DNA of 35,028 bases, taken from the NCBI GenBank assembly GCA_016209425.1, contig JACQWA010000384.1:1-35028 (forward strand), in the 5' to 3' direction. Source of the stretch: Candidatus Rokuibacteriota bacterium. Lineage in GTDB: Bacteria > Methylomirabilota > Methylomirabilia > Rokubacteriales > CSP1-6. This document shows positions 27,243 to 35,028 of this stretch, in pieces. The number at the start of each line of letters is the position of its first letter. Position 1 is the stretch's first letter. The notes beneath the pieces are model-generated. The model saw nothing but the letters and a program-made list of their open reading frames with translations, made no database searches and was not told the DNA's origin. The position numbers were made by a program, and so were the translations under genes.

Positions 27243-27661
27243 AGCCGTCGGAGCACGGCCCGCAGGTGGGGGGGGCCGGGGAGGTCGCCCCCCCCAGGAA
27301 GGTCCTGGTCCTCATGCGCAAGGCCCCCTACGGATCCCTCTACAACTGGGAAGGGCTTCAGACGCTCCTGATCATGGGGGCCTACAAGATGCAGGGGAAA
27401 GTGGATGTTGCCGTGGCCTTCGTGGACGACGGAGTCTACGCCATCACTCAGGGCCAGGACCCGCGCCTGCTGGGGGTGAAGGCGCTCGCCAAGACCTACC
27501 CGGCCCTTCCCGACTTCGAGATCGAGCGCTTCTACGTCGATGAGCAATCGCTGGCCGACCGCAATCTGACGCTCAACGACCTCGTGATCAAGCCCGAGCT
27601 GCTGGATGGAGCAGGGATGGCCCGCCTCCTCGAGCAACAGGACGCGGTCCTGCCGTTCTGA
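27230..27661 (+). CDS. dsrF: Sulfur-trafficking protein DsrF
   Basis: KVLVLMRKAPYGSLYNWEGLQTLLIMGAYKMQGKVDVAVAFVDDGVYAITQGQD...; position before dsrH. Confidence 0.87.
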   Translation: MEAVEPSEHGPQVGGAGEVAPPRKVLVLMRKAPYGSLYNWEGLQTLLIMGAYKMQGKVDVAVAFVDDGVYAITQGQDPRLLGVKALAKTYPALPDFEIERFYVDEQSLADRNLTLNDLVIKPELLDGAGMARLLEQQDAVLPF

Positions 27662-27673
27662 CGAGGCAGACTC

Positions 27674-27967
27674 ATGCTCTTCACCGTGAACAAGTCGCCC
27701 TTCATGTCCGGCAACCTGGAGAGCTGTCTGCGCGTGGCCCCGGCCGGGACACCTCTCGTGCTGTACGAGGACGGGGTGTACGCGGCCGCGGCGGGCACCC
27801 GAGTGCAGGGGCTGGTGCGCGAGGCCCTGGCCCAGCACCCGGTCTACGTCCTCGAGGCCGACGTGAAAGCGCGGGGAATCGAGCGGCTGATCGAAGGAGT
27901 GCGGGTGATCGACTACGGGGGCTTCGTGGAGCTGGTGGAGCAGCACCCGGTCGTCCCGTGGCTCTAG
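27674..27967 (+). CDS. dsrH: Sulfur-trafficking protein DsrH
   Basis: MLFTVNKSPFMSGNLESCLRVAPAGTPLVLYEDGVYAAAAG...GGFVELVEQHPVVPWL. Confidence 0.87.
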   Translation: MLFTVNKSPFMSGNLESCLRVAPAGTPLVLYEDGVYAAAAGTRVQGLVREALAQHPVYVLEADVKARGIERLIEGVRVIDYGGFVELVEQHPVVPWL

Positions 27968-27980
27968 GAAGAGGAGAGCG

Positions 27981-29468
27981 ATGATGCTGATGGTGCAGCT
28001 GGCGTGCCCCAAGTGCGGCTTTGTCATCGAGCAATACCGGGCCGACCAGCTGGAGACCGACGCCCAGAAGCAGAAGCGCTACCAGTACCTCAGGAAGAAA
28101 CAGACCCTGTGCCCGAGCTGCCTCAGCCAGACCGCCAAGCTCGAGGAGCGCCGGCTGGAGGTGGAGGCGCCGCCCGAGGCCGGGCTCCTGGCTGAAGCGC
28201 CTCTGGAGGTCTCCGCGGCGGAGGGCCCGGCCCCGACGCCGCTCTGTGACGAGCTGGAGCGGGGGCCGTGGCCCAGCCACGTCACGGAGCTCAAGCAGAC
28301 CCGCTATCACCTCCAGATGTACGAGGAGGGCCTCCGCCAGAAAAAGACCCAGTGGGGGTTCGGCGGCTACACCTCGATCCCCGGCGTCGCCTCGGGGATC
28401 CTCATGCGAAAGTCGGCGAGGCCTGACATCGCCCAGGGGGCCAACCTGGTCCGCGCCTTCTGCCCCAGCGGGACCTTTTACTCGACGAAGACGCTCCGGG
28501 CCCTCTGCGACGTGGCGGACCGCCACGGCTACGGCATCCTCCACCTCCACGCCACCACCTGCGACATCGAGGTCTTGGGGGTGCCGAAGGAAGAGCTGAA
28601 GGCAACGGTTGACGAGCTGGTGGCCGCCGGGCTGGACGTGGGATCCACCGGCGACGCGTACCGCAACTGCCAGGAGTGCATCGGGCCGGCCCGGTGCGAG
28701 ATGGTCCTGGTGGACTCGGTGGCCATGCGCCAGGCCTACTTCACGCGCTTCCTGGACGACGTCCAGTTCCCCCGCTTTCCCCACAAGATCAAGTTCAAGC
28801 TCTCGGGATGCCCCAATGACTGCACCCGGTCCCAGCAGAAAGGGGATCTCGCCATCGTCGGCGTCTTCCGGGACCCGCCCCGGATCGACGAGGCGAAGCT
28901 GGACGCCTGGGTCAAGAGGGGCGGCGACATGACTCATATCGCCCGCATGTGCCCGGCTCGGGCCATGGAGTGGGCCGGCCGGCGGCTCACCATCGACGCG
29001 GAGGCCTGCGTCCGCTGCATGTACTGCATCAATAAATGCCCGGCGCTCCGCCCCGGCGGCGACAGGGGCGTGGCCGTCCTGGCCGGCGGCAAGATGCGGG
29101 GCAAGTACGGGCCGCTTCAGCCCTTCGTCATCGCCCCCTTCGTGCCGGCCATTCCGCCGGATTTCAAGGAGGTCTTCGACCTCTGCGCCAAGATCACGGA
29201 CGTCTACGACGAGCACGCCCGCCGCAAGGAGCGGCTGGGGGATTTCATCTACCGGATCGGGATCGACGAGTTCTGCCGGCTGGTCGGCGTGCCGACGACC
29301 CCTCAGCAGATGGCGGCCCCTCGGGTCAACCCCTTTTACCACTGGACGCCTGCGGAACTGCATCGAAGGGGGGCGGCGCCCCCCTCCGAGCCACCCCCGG
29401 AGGGTTGCGCGGGCCAAGCCCGCGCTCGAAGCGGAGAGCTTCACGCGGGGCGGGCGGAGGCCGAGTGA
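27981..29468 (+). CDS. dsrA: Dissimilatory sulfite reductase alpha subunit with N-terminal zinc-ribbon-like extension and repeat-derived C-terminal tail
   Basis: LCDELERGPWPSHVTELKQ; CIGPARC and CPNDC siroheme-FeS motifs; ferredoxin domain CVRCMYCINKCP; RBS gaagaggagag before ATG. Confidence 0.95.
   Translation: MMLMVQLACPKCGFVIEQYRADQLETDAQKQKRYQYLRKKQTLCPSCLSQTAKLEERRLEVEAPPEAGLLAEAPLEVSAAEGPAPTPLCDELERGPWPSHVTELKQTRYHLQMYEEGLRQKKTQWGFGGYTSIPGVASGILMRKSARPDIAQGANLVRAFCPSGTFYSTKTLRALCDVADRHGYGILHLHATTCDIEVLGVPKEELKATVDELVAAGLDVGSTGDAYRNCQECIGPARCEMVLVDSVAMRQAYFTRFLDDVQFPRFPHKIKFKLSGCPNDCTRSQQKGDLAIVGVFRDPPRIDEAKLDAWVKRGGDMTHIARMCPARAMEWAGRRLTIDAEACVRCMYCINKCPALRPGGDRGVAVLAGGKMRGKYGPLQPFVIAPFVPAIPPDFKEVFDLCAKITDVYDEHARRKERLGDFIYRIGIDEFCRLVGVPTTPQQMAAPRVNPFYHWTPAELHRRGAAPPSEPPPEGCAGQARARSGELHAGRAEAE
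29367..29437 (+). repeat. Dispersed double-hairpin repeat, copy 2
   Basis: aggggggcggcgcccccctccgagccacccccggagggttgcgcgggccaagcccgcgctcgaagcg. Confidence 0.85.
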
Positions 29469-30520
29469 TGCCGGGCGTCGGCCTGCCCCCGCTGGAGCAG
29501 AACCTCCCGCCCGTCGTCCTTCGCAACTACGGCAAGTGGGTGGAGCACGAAGAGCTGCGGCCCGGCGTCCTGAAGCACGTGGCCGAGGGCGGCGAGGAGT
29601 GCTACACCGTGCGCGCCGGAATGCCGACCAACGCGCGGGTCTCCACGGCCCTGGCCCGGCGGATTGCGGACGTGGCCGACGAATTCGCGGGGGGGCACCT
29701 GCGCCTGACCCGGCGCCACAGCCTGGAGCTGGTCGGCGTGGACCCGGCCCGGATCGACGAGCTGATCGGGCGGCTCCGAGAGCTCGGCCTCCCCGTGGGC
29801 GGCACCGGCCGGACGTTCCGCAACACGGTCTCCTGCACCGGCTGGATCCACTGCCAGTTCGCCGCCACCGACGCCCCGGCGGTGGCCAAGGCCATCTCCG
29901 ACGAGCTGTACGAGGACTTCCTCAAGGAGCGGTACCCGGCGAAGTTGAAGATCTCCATCTCCGGCTGCGTGAACCAGTGCGGCGAGGGCTCCACCGCCGA
30001 CATCGGGATCATCGGCATCCACCGGGACCTGCCGAGGGTCATCGACGAGGAGGTGGCGCGGTGCGAGATCCCGCTGATCGTCTCCGTCTGCCCGACCGGG
30101 GCCATCAAGCCCAAGCCGCCGAAGAGCGTCCAGGTGGACCCCGAGCGCTGCATCCACTGCGTGGCCTGCGCGGCCCAGTGCCAGGGAATGCTCATCGGCG
30201 ACCCGGAGACGGACGGCCTGGCCATCGTCGTCGGGGGCAAAGCGGGGAACTCGGGGAACGGCCCGGCCTTCGCCAGGTTCGTGATCCCCTATCTTCCCAA
30301 CAACCCGCCGCGCTGGCCTGAGGTCGTCGAGGCGGTGAAGCGCATCGTCGAAGCGTGGGTCGCGGGGGCCCGCAGGGACGAGCGCATCGGCGACTGGATC
30401 GCCCGGATCGGCTGGGACAAGTTCTTCCAGAAGGCCGGCCTGCCGGTGGGCGACAAGCTCCTGGACGGCTACGTCCTCTGGCCCATGTCGGCGCGCACGG
30501 GGGTGCGCTTCCACTGGTAG
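29468..30520 (+). CDS. dsrB: Dissimilatory sulfite reductase beta subunit
   Basis: LRNYGKWVEHEELRPGVLKHVAEGGEECYTVRAG; SCTGWIHC, SGCVNQCG, ferredoxin CIHCVACAAQC; PNNPPRWPEVVEAVKRIVEAW; ATG overlaps dsrA stop. Confidence 0.96.
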   Translation: MPGVGLPPLEQNLPPVVLRNYGKWVEHEELRPGVLKHVAEGGEECYTVRAGMPTNARVSTALARRIADVADEFAGGHLRLTRRHSLELVGVDPARIDELIGRLRELGLPVGGTGRTFRNTVSCTGWIHCQFAATDAPAVAKAISDELYEDFLKERYPAKLKISISGCVNQCGEGSTADIGIIGIHRDLPRVIDEEVARCEIPLIVSVCPTGAIKPKPPKSVQVDPERCIHCVACAAQCQGMLIGDPETDGLAIVVGGKAGNSGNGPAFARFVIPYLPNNPPRWPEVVEAVKRIVEAWVAGARRDERIGDWIARIGWDKFFQKAGLPVGDKLLDGYVLWPMSARTGVRFHW

Positions 30521-30552
30521 GCCGGGTCCCTCGAGCCAAAGGAGGAAAAGGA

Positions 30553-30870
30553 ATGCCAACGGTCGATTTCGAAGGCAAGACGATGGAGCTGGATGAGGAC
30601 GGGTTCCTCCAGAACCCCGAGCTGTGGAGCGAGACGGTGGCCCAGTACTTCGCCGACCAGGAAGGGCTCCGGAAGCTGACGGACGAGCACTGGAAGGTGG
30701 TCAACATGATCCGCAACTACTACCTCCAGTTCGGCGTCGCCCCCATGATCCGGAAAGTGGTGAAGGACACGGGCTTCGAGCTGAAGTATATCTACACGCT
30801 CTTCCCCTCGGGGCCCGCCAAGGGGGCCTGCAAAATCGCGGGCCTGCCGAAGCCCACCGGCTGCGTGTAG
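30553..30870 (+). CDS. dsrC: DsrC / TusE-family sulfur carrier
   Basis: C-terminal KGACKIAGLPKPTGCV with both conserved Cys; EDGFLQNPELWSETVAQYFADQEG. Confidence 0.97.
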   Translation: MPTVDFEGKTMELDEDGFLQNPELWSETVAQYFADQEGLRKLTDEHWKVVNMIRNYYLQFGVAPMIRKVVKDTGFELKYIYTLFPSGPAKGACKIAGLPKPTGCV

Positions 30871-30879
30871 GGCCCCCTG

Positions 30880-31431
30880 ATGACCGGGGCGGGCGTGGGG
30901 TCGGCGCCGTTGACGGGGGCGCTGGCGGCCGGGAAGGACGCCATCGTCCGCGCGTGGCTGGCGCGGACGCTCGAGGCTTACCCCGAGCGCACCGCCCGCT
31001 TCCTGGCGCAGGAGGGGGATCCGTTCCGAAATCCCGTCGGCCAAACCCTGAAGGAGGCGTTGCCTGCGCTCTTCGACGAGCTCCTCGGCGCCATGGACGC
31101 CGGCAGGCTCTCGACGCTTCTGGACGGGATCGTCAGGATCCGGGCCGTGCAGGATTTCACCCCCAGCCAGGCGACCGCCTTCGTCTTCCTGCTCAAAAAG
31201 GTCATACGCGAACAGATGGACCTCCCCCCTCACCTGTCTCCTCTCCCCCTCAGGGGGGCAGGGGAGGGTGAGGGGGCAATGGCCCTGGCGGCCGTGGAGG
31301 GCCGGATCGACGAGATGGCCCTGCTCGCCTTCGACCTGTTCGTGCGGTGCCGGGAACAGATGTACTGGATCAAGGCCGACGAGGCCAGGCGCCGGACGTC
31401 CCTGCTGGAGCGGATGCGGGAGCGGCCGTGA
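30880..31431 (+). CDS. RsbRD N-terminal domain-like protein (dsr-associated)
   Basis: AARTLEAYPERTARFLAQE-like region (LARTLEAYPERTARFLAQEGDPFRNPVGQTLKEALPALFDELLG), IVRIRAVQDFTPSQATAFVFLLKKVIRE; sits between dsrC and dsrM. Confidence 0.8.
   Translation: MTGAGVGSAPLTGALAAGKDAIVRAWLARTLEAYPERTARFLAQEGDPFRNPVGQTLKEALPALFDELLGAMDAGRLSTLLDGIVRIRAVQDFTPSQATAFVFLLKKVIREQMDLPPHLSPLPLRGAGEGEGAMALAAVEGRIDEMALLAFDLFVRCREQMYWIKADEARRRTSLLERMRERP
31226..31277. repeat. Palindromic CCCTCACC...GGTGAGGG repeat inside an ORF
   Basis: cccctcacctgtctcctctccccctcaggggggcaggggagggtgaggggg; related to 10128-10203. Confidence 0.75.
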
Positions 31432-32420
31432 ACGCGTTGGGTTCCCTCGTGCTGGTGTCGGCTCTCGCCGGGCTGGGCTTCGCCGGCGGGCAGGTCGCGG
31501 GCTTGCGCCCCCTCTTCGGGATGATCATCCCCTACGCCGCCTTCCTCACCTTCCTCCTCGGGGTGAGCTACCGGATCCTCGTGTGGATGCGCTCGCCCGT
31601 TCCGTTCCGCATCCCCACCACGTGCGGGCAGCAGAAATCGCTTCCCTGGATCACGCCGAGCCGGCTCGAGAACCCCTCCTCCACGCTGGGGGTGATCGGG
31701 CGGATGGCGCTGGAGATCGGCCTGTTCCGCTCGCTGTTCCGCAACACGAGGGCGGAGCTGCGCGAGGGGCCCCGGCTGGCGTATGGGGAAGCCGGGCTCC
31801 TCTGGCTGGGAGCGCTCCTGTTTCACTGGTCGTTCCTGTTCATCGTCCTGCGGCATCTCAGGTTCTTCCTGGAGCCCGTTCCCGGGGTCGTCAACGCGCT
31901 GGCGGGCCTGGACAACTTCTTCCAGATCGGCGCGCCGAGCCTGTACGTGACCGATGTCCTCCTCGCGGGGGCCCTGGGGTACCTGCTGCTGAGAAGGCTG
32001 GTGAACCCGCAGGTGCGCTACATCTCCCTCTTCGCCGATTACTTCGCCCTCTTCCTGCTGCTCGGGATCGCCGTGTCGGGCATCCTCATGCGGTACGTCG
32101 TCAGGATCGACACCGTGGCCGCGAAGCACCTCGCCCTGGGGCTCGTCACGTTCTCGCCCGTCGTCCCCGAAGAAGTCGGGCCGCTGTTCTTCGTCCACCT
32201 CTTCCTCCTGAGCGTGCTGGCCGCCTACTTCCCCTTCAGCAAGCTGATGCACATGGGAGGCGCCTTCCTGAGCCCGACCAGGAATCTGGCCAACAACAGC
32301 CGGATGAAGCGGCACGTCAATCCCTGGAACTACGGGGTCCCGGTGCACACCTACGAGGAGTGGGAGGACGAGTTCAGGGACAAGATCAAGGCCGCCGGGC
32401 TGCCGCTGGAAAAGGAATAG
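31428..32420 (+). CDS. dsrM: DsrM membrane cytochrome b-type subunit
   Basis: GTG start; FRIPTTCGQQKSLPWITPSRLENPSSTLGVIGRMALEIGLFRSLFRNTRAEL; multi-TM; HMGGAFLSPTRNLANNSRMKRHVNPWN. Confidence 0.93.
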   Translation: MNALGSLVLVSALAGLGFAGGQVAGLRPLFGMIIPYAAFLTFLLGVSYRILVWMRSPVPFRIPTTCGQQKSLPWITPSRLENPSSTLGVIGRMALEIGLFRSLFRNTRAELREGPRLAYGEAGLLWLGALLFHWSFLFIVLRHLRFFLEPVPGVVNALAGLDNFFQIGAPSLYVTDVLLAGALGYLLLRRLVNPQVRYISLFADYFALFLLLGIAVSGILMRYVVRIDTVAAKHLALGLVTFSPVVPEEVGPLFFVHLFLLSVLAAYFPFSKLMHMGGAFLSPTRNLANNSRMKRHVNPWNYGVPVHTYEEWEDEFRDKIKAAGLPLEKE

Positions 32421-32423
32421 CGA

Positions 32424-34043
32424 ATGGCGGAAGAGGCCCCGAAGCCCGAGGAACTGGCGCAGATCGATTACCGGCCGCCCGGGAGGGACTGGCGGGAGCC
32501 GGCCGTCGAGCTCCGCAAAGGGACGTTCTGCTACAGCGCCGCCCCCAAGCACCTCGAGTACCTGGGTCTTCCCAACCCGAGGCCGTGGCAGCCCTTCGAG
32601 GCGGACTGGAAGCTCCCCGCGGACTGGAAGCAGACCATCCTTCAGGGGATGAAGGAGCGGCTGGACAGGTTCCGCTCCTTTCGCCTCTTCATGGACATCT
32701 GCGTCAGATGCGGGGCCTGCGCGGACAAGTGTCATTTCTACATCGGCTCGGGCGATCCCAAGAACATGCCGGTCCTGCGGGCCGAGCTCATGCGGTCGGT
32801 CTACCGGCGGTACTTCACCGCGGCCGGCCGGCTCCTGGGCCCGCTGGCCGGCGGGCGGGAGCTCACCCCGGACGTGGTCAAGGAGTGGTTCTACTACTTC
32901 TACCAGTGCACCGAATGCCGGCGGTGCTCGGTCTTCTGCCCGTTCGGGATCGACACGGCGGAAGTGACCATGATGGGCCGCGAGCTCCTGAACCTCGTCG
33001 GGTGCAACATCAACTGGATCCTGGAGCCGGTGGCGAACTCGTACCGCACGGGCAACCACCTGGGGATCCAGCCGCATGCGTTCAAGGACAGCCTCGACTT
33101 CGCCGTGGACGAGCTGGCGGAGATGACCGGCATCCGCGTGGAGGCGCCCATCAACAGGAAGGGCGCCGAGATCCTGTACGTCATCCCCTCCGCCGAGACC
33201 TTCGGGACGCCCCACTACTACACCCTCCTGGGCTCGCTGCTGCTCTTCCACGCGATCGGGCTCGACTACACGTTCAGCGCCTACGCCTCCGAGGGGGGGA
33301 ACTTCGGCCTCTTCACCTCCCACGAGATGATGAAGCGGCTGAACGCCAAGATCTACGCGGAGGCCAGGCGGCTCGGCGTGAAGTGGATCCTCGGCGGCGA
33401 GTGCGGCCACATGTGGCGGGTGGTGCACCAGTACATGGACACCATGAACGGCCCCGCCGACTTCCTGGAAGAGCCGGTCTCGCCGATCACGGCCACGCGG
33501 TTCGAGCACGCGCGGTCCACCAAGATGGTGCACATCTGCGAGTTCACCGCCGATCTGATCCGCCACCAGAAGCTCCGGTTGGATCCCGCCCGGAACGACC
33601 ACTGGACCGCCACCTTCCATGACTCCTGCAACCCCGCCCGGTCCATGGGGCTCATCGAGGAGCCGCGCTTCATCCTCCGGAGCGTCTGCAGCCGGTTTCA
33701 CGAGATGCCCGAGAACACCATCAAGGAGCGGACCTTCTGCTGCGGCAGCGGGTCGGGCCTGGGCACGGACGAGAATTTCGAGATGCGGATGCGGGGCGGG
33801 TTTCCGCGGGCCAATGCCGTCAGGCACGTCCGCGACAAGTTCGGGGTGAACCTGGTCGCCTGCGTCTGCGCCATCGACAAGGCCACCCTGCCGCCGCTGC
33901 TGGAGTACTGGGTGCCCGGGATGAACGTGGCCGGCGTGCACGAGCTCGTCGGCAATGCGCTGGTGGTCGAGGGCGAAAAGGAGCGGACGACGGACCTGCG
34001 GGGTGAGTCCCTCAAGCCGAAGGAAGAGCGCGCCCATGAGTGA
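32424..34043 (+). CDS. dsrK: DsrK HdrD-like Fe-S subunit
   Basis: CVRCGACADKCHFY, CTECRRCSVFCPFGID, CNPARSMGLIEEPRFILRSVC...CCGSGSGL. Confidence 0.95.
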   Translation: MAEEAPKPEELAQIDYRPPGRDWREPAVELRKGTFCYSAAPKHLEYLGLPNPRPWQPFEADWKLPADWKQTILQGMKERLDRFRSFRLFMDICVRCGACADKCHFYIGSGDPKNMPVLRAELMRSVYRRYFTAAGRLLGPLAGGRELTPDVVKEWFYYFYQCTECRRCSVFCPFGIDTAEVTMMGRELLNLVGCNINWILEPVANSYRTGNHLGIQPHAFKDSLDFAVDELAEMTGIRVEAPINRKGAEILYVIPSAETFGTPHYYTLLGSLLLFHAIGLDYTFSAYASEGGNFGLFTSHEMMKRLNAKIYAEARRLGVKWILGGECGHMWRVVHQYMDTMNGPADFLEEPVSPITATRFEHARSTKMVHICEFTADLIRHQKLRLDPARNDHWTATFHDSCNPARSMGLIEEPRFILRSVCSRFHEMPENTIKERTFCCGSGSGLGTDENFEMRMRGGFPRANAVRHVRDKFGVNLVACVCAIDKATLPPLLEYWVPGMNVAGVHELVGNALVVEGEKERTTDLRGESLKPKEERAHE

Positions 34044-34431
34044 CCGGGGCCTGATCGTCGGCGGTCTCGTCCTGTTCCTCGGCCTCGTCACCCTGCCGGT
34101 GTGGTACAACGTCGCCGCCGGGAGGACTGCCAAACCCCCGGAGCTCACGCTCCCCACCCAGGCGAAGAGCTGCGTTGCACCGGTGGAGTACATGCGGGCC
34201 TCCCACATGGACCTCCTGATGACCTGGCGGGATGACGTCGTCCGGCAGGGGGAGAGAACGTTCGTGGGGCTCGACGGGAAGACCTACGCCAAGAGCCTGA
34301 CCGGGACCTGCATGGCCTGCCACGTCAACCGGGCCGAGTTCTGCGACCGCTGCCACGACTACGCCGCGGTCACGCCGACCTGCTGGGAGTGCCACCTCGA
34401 GTCCAGACAGGTCCAGAGGACCGCGCGATGA
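34036..34431 (+). CDS. dsrJ: DsrJ triheme cytochrome c
   Basis: Three CxxCH: CMACH, CDRCH, CWECH; conserved KSCVAPVEYMR; N-terminal TM/signal anchor. Confidence 0.94.
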   Translation: MSDRGLIVGGLVLFLGLVTLPVWYNVAAGRTAKPPELTLPTQAKSCVAPVEYMRASHMDLLMTWRDDVVRQGERTFVGLDGKTYAKSLTGTCMACHVNRAEFCDRCHDYAAVTPTCWECHLESRQVQRTAR

Positions 34432-34442
34432 CCAGGTTCCTG

Positions 34443-34512
34443 TTCGAGCGCGGGCGGACCGCGCAACCCGGGGGGAGGAATCGGAAGGGGGGCGGAGCCC
34501 CCCTCCGAGGTA
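34443..34512 (-). repeat. Dispersed double-hairpin repeat, copy 3 (inverted)
   Basis: Reverse complement cctcggaggggggctccgcccccccttccgattcctccccccgggttgcgcggtccgcccgcgctcgaaca matches copy 1. Confidence 0.85.
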
Positions 34513-35028
34513 TGAGTATCGATCGGAGGAGGTTCCTGCAAGTGGCCGGGCTCTCGGCGCTGGCGGTCGCCGGAAAGCGCGGGTTCAACGCGCTGACGGA
34601 CGGCGGTCGGGCGGAGGGCGCCCCCCAGAGGCGCCCGGCGGCGCGCTGGGCGATGGTCATCGACCTCCGGAAGTGCGTGAACGGGGGGGGGTGCACCGAC
34701 TGCATCGCCGCCTGCGACCGGGCGCACAACGTCCCCCACTTCGACGAGCGCCGGCACGAGGTCAAGTGGATCTGGCGGGAACCCTTTGAGAGGGCGTTCG
34801 CCGACCACGGCAGCGGCTACACGGAGGCCGCCTTCAAGGGCACATCCCTCCCGGTGCTGTGCAACCACTGCGACAATCCCCCCTGCGTGCGCGTCTGCCC
34901 CGTGAAGGCCACCTGGAAGCGGGACGACGGCATCGTCATGATGGACTACCACCGGTGCATCGGCTGCCGGTACTGCATGGCGGCCTGCCCCTACGGGGCC
35001 CGGAGCTTCAACTGGCTCGATCCCAGGC
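34512..35028 (+). CDS. dsrO: DsrO Tat-exported periplasmic Fe-S subunit (3' truncated by window)
   Basis: MSIDRRRFLQVAGLSALAVAG twin-arginine signal; CVNGGGCTDCIAAC, CNHCDNPPCVRVCP, CIGCRYCMAACPYGAR; ORF also open upstream to ATG 34428. Confidence 0.93.
   Translation, partial: MSIDRRRFLQVAGLSALAVAGKRGFNALTDGGRAEGAPQRRPAARWAMVIDLRKCVNGGGCTDCIAACDRAHNVPHFDERRHEVKWIWREPFERAFADHGSGYTEAAFKGTSLPVLCNHCDNPPCVRVCPVKATWKRDDGIVMMDYHRCIGCRYCMAACPYGARSFNWLDPR

Noticed and set aside
27702-29444. 580-aa minus-strand ORF
   Set aside because: Antisense shadow of dsrH/dsrA.
31268-33622. 784-aa plus-strand ORF in an alternative frame
   Set aside because: Overlaps dsrM and dsrK in another frame, Arg/Pro/Ala-rich, no domain.
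31230-34208. 992-aa minus-strand ORF
   Set aside because: Antisense of dsrM/dsrK/dsrJ; high-GC artefact with low-complexity composition while plus-strand products are clear families.
1-35028. CRISPR array, tRNA or rRNA genes, integrase or transposase
   Set aside because: None recognised on reading; the repeats present are dispersed hairpin elements rather than regularly spaced direct repeats.

Overview
This GC-rich window carries a roughly 23 kb dissimilatory sulfur gene supercluster (about 11.7-35.0 kb). It follows an ordinary left flank: LLM-class F420-dependent oxidoreductase, Tat-exported metallo-hydrolase, SDR, ThDP enzyme, a DUF433/PIN-like toxin-antitoxin pair, hemE-hemH-hemY, and a small scrambled accessory patch. 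Supercluster order: aprB-aprA, exported two-domain rhodanese, DsrE-like genes (including a 56-aa ORF absent from the supplied track), ArnT-like glycosyltransferase, YeeE/YedE (TsuA-like) transporter, tusA, small Gly-rich membrane protein, B12-radical SAM; then on the minus strand a radical SAM/SPASM and a GT2; then tusA, ferredoxin, dsrN, dsrE, an exported propeller-like CxxCH protein, dsrF, dsrH, dsrA, dsrB, dsrC, RsbRD_N-like, dsrM, dsrK, dsrJ, dsrO (truncated at window end). The gene content (dsrEFH, tusA, no dsrD seen) leans toward sulfur oxidation or a versatile Dsr pathway, but direction cannot be proven from the window. The architecture resembles sulfur clusters reported from uncultivated lineages such as Rokubacteria; that taxonomic guess is inference. 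Most interesting observations: (i) an exported heme-c propeller-like protein sitting between dsrE and dsrFH with overlapping ORFs; (ii) DsrA with an N-terminal CxxC...CxxC zinc-ribbon-like extension; (iii) DsrB with a complete C-x5-C / C-x3-C siroheme-FeS motif instead of the usual DsrB C / CC-x3-C pattern; (iv) a dispersed double-hairpin repeat family that rewrites the C-termini of HemE and DsrA and lies at the dsrJ/dsrO junction; (v) a different palindromic repeat inserted in frame in the RsbRD_N-like protein. No searches or alignments were run; family calls are from motif recognition.
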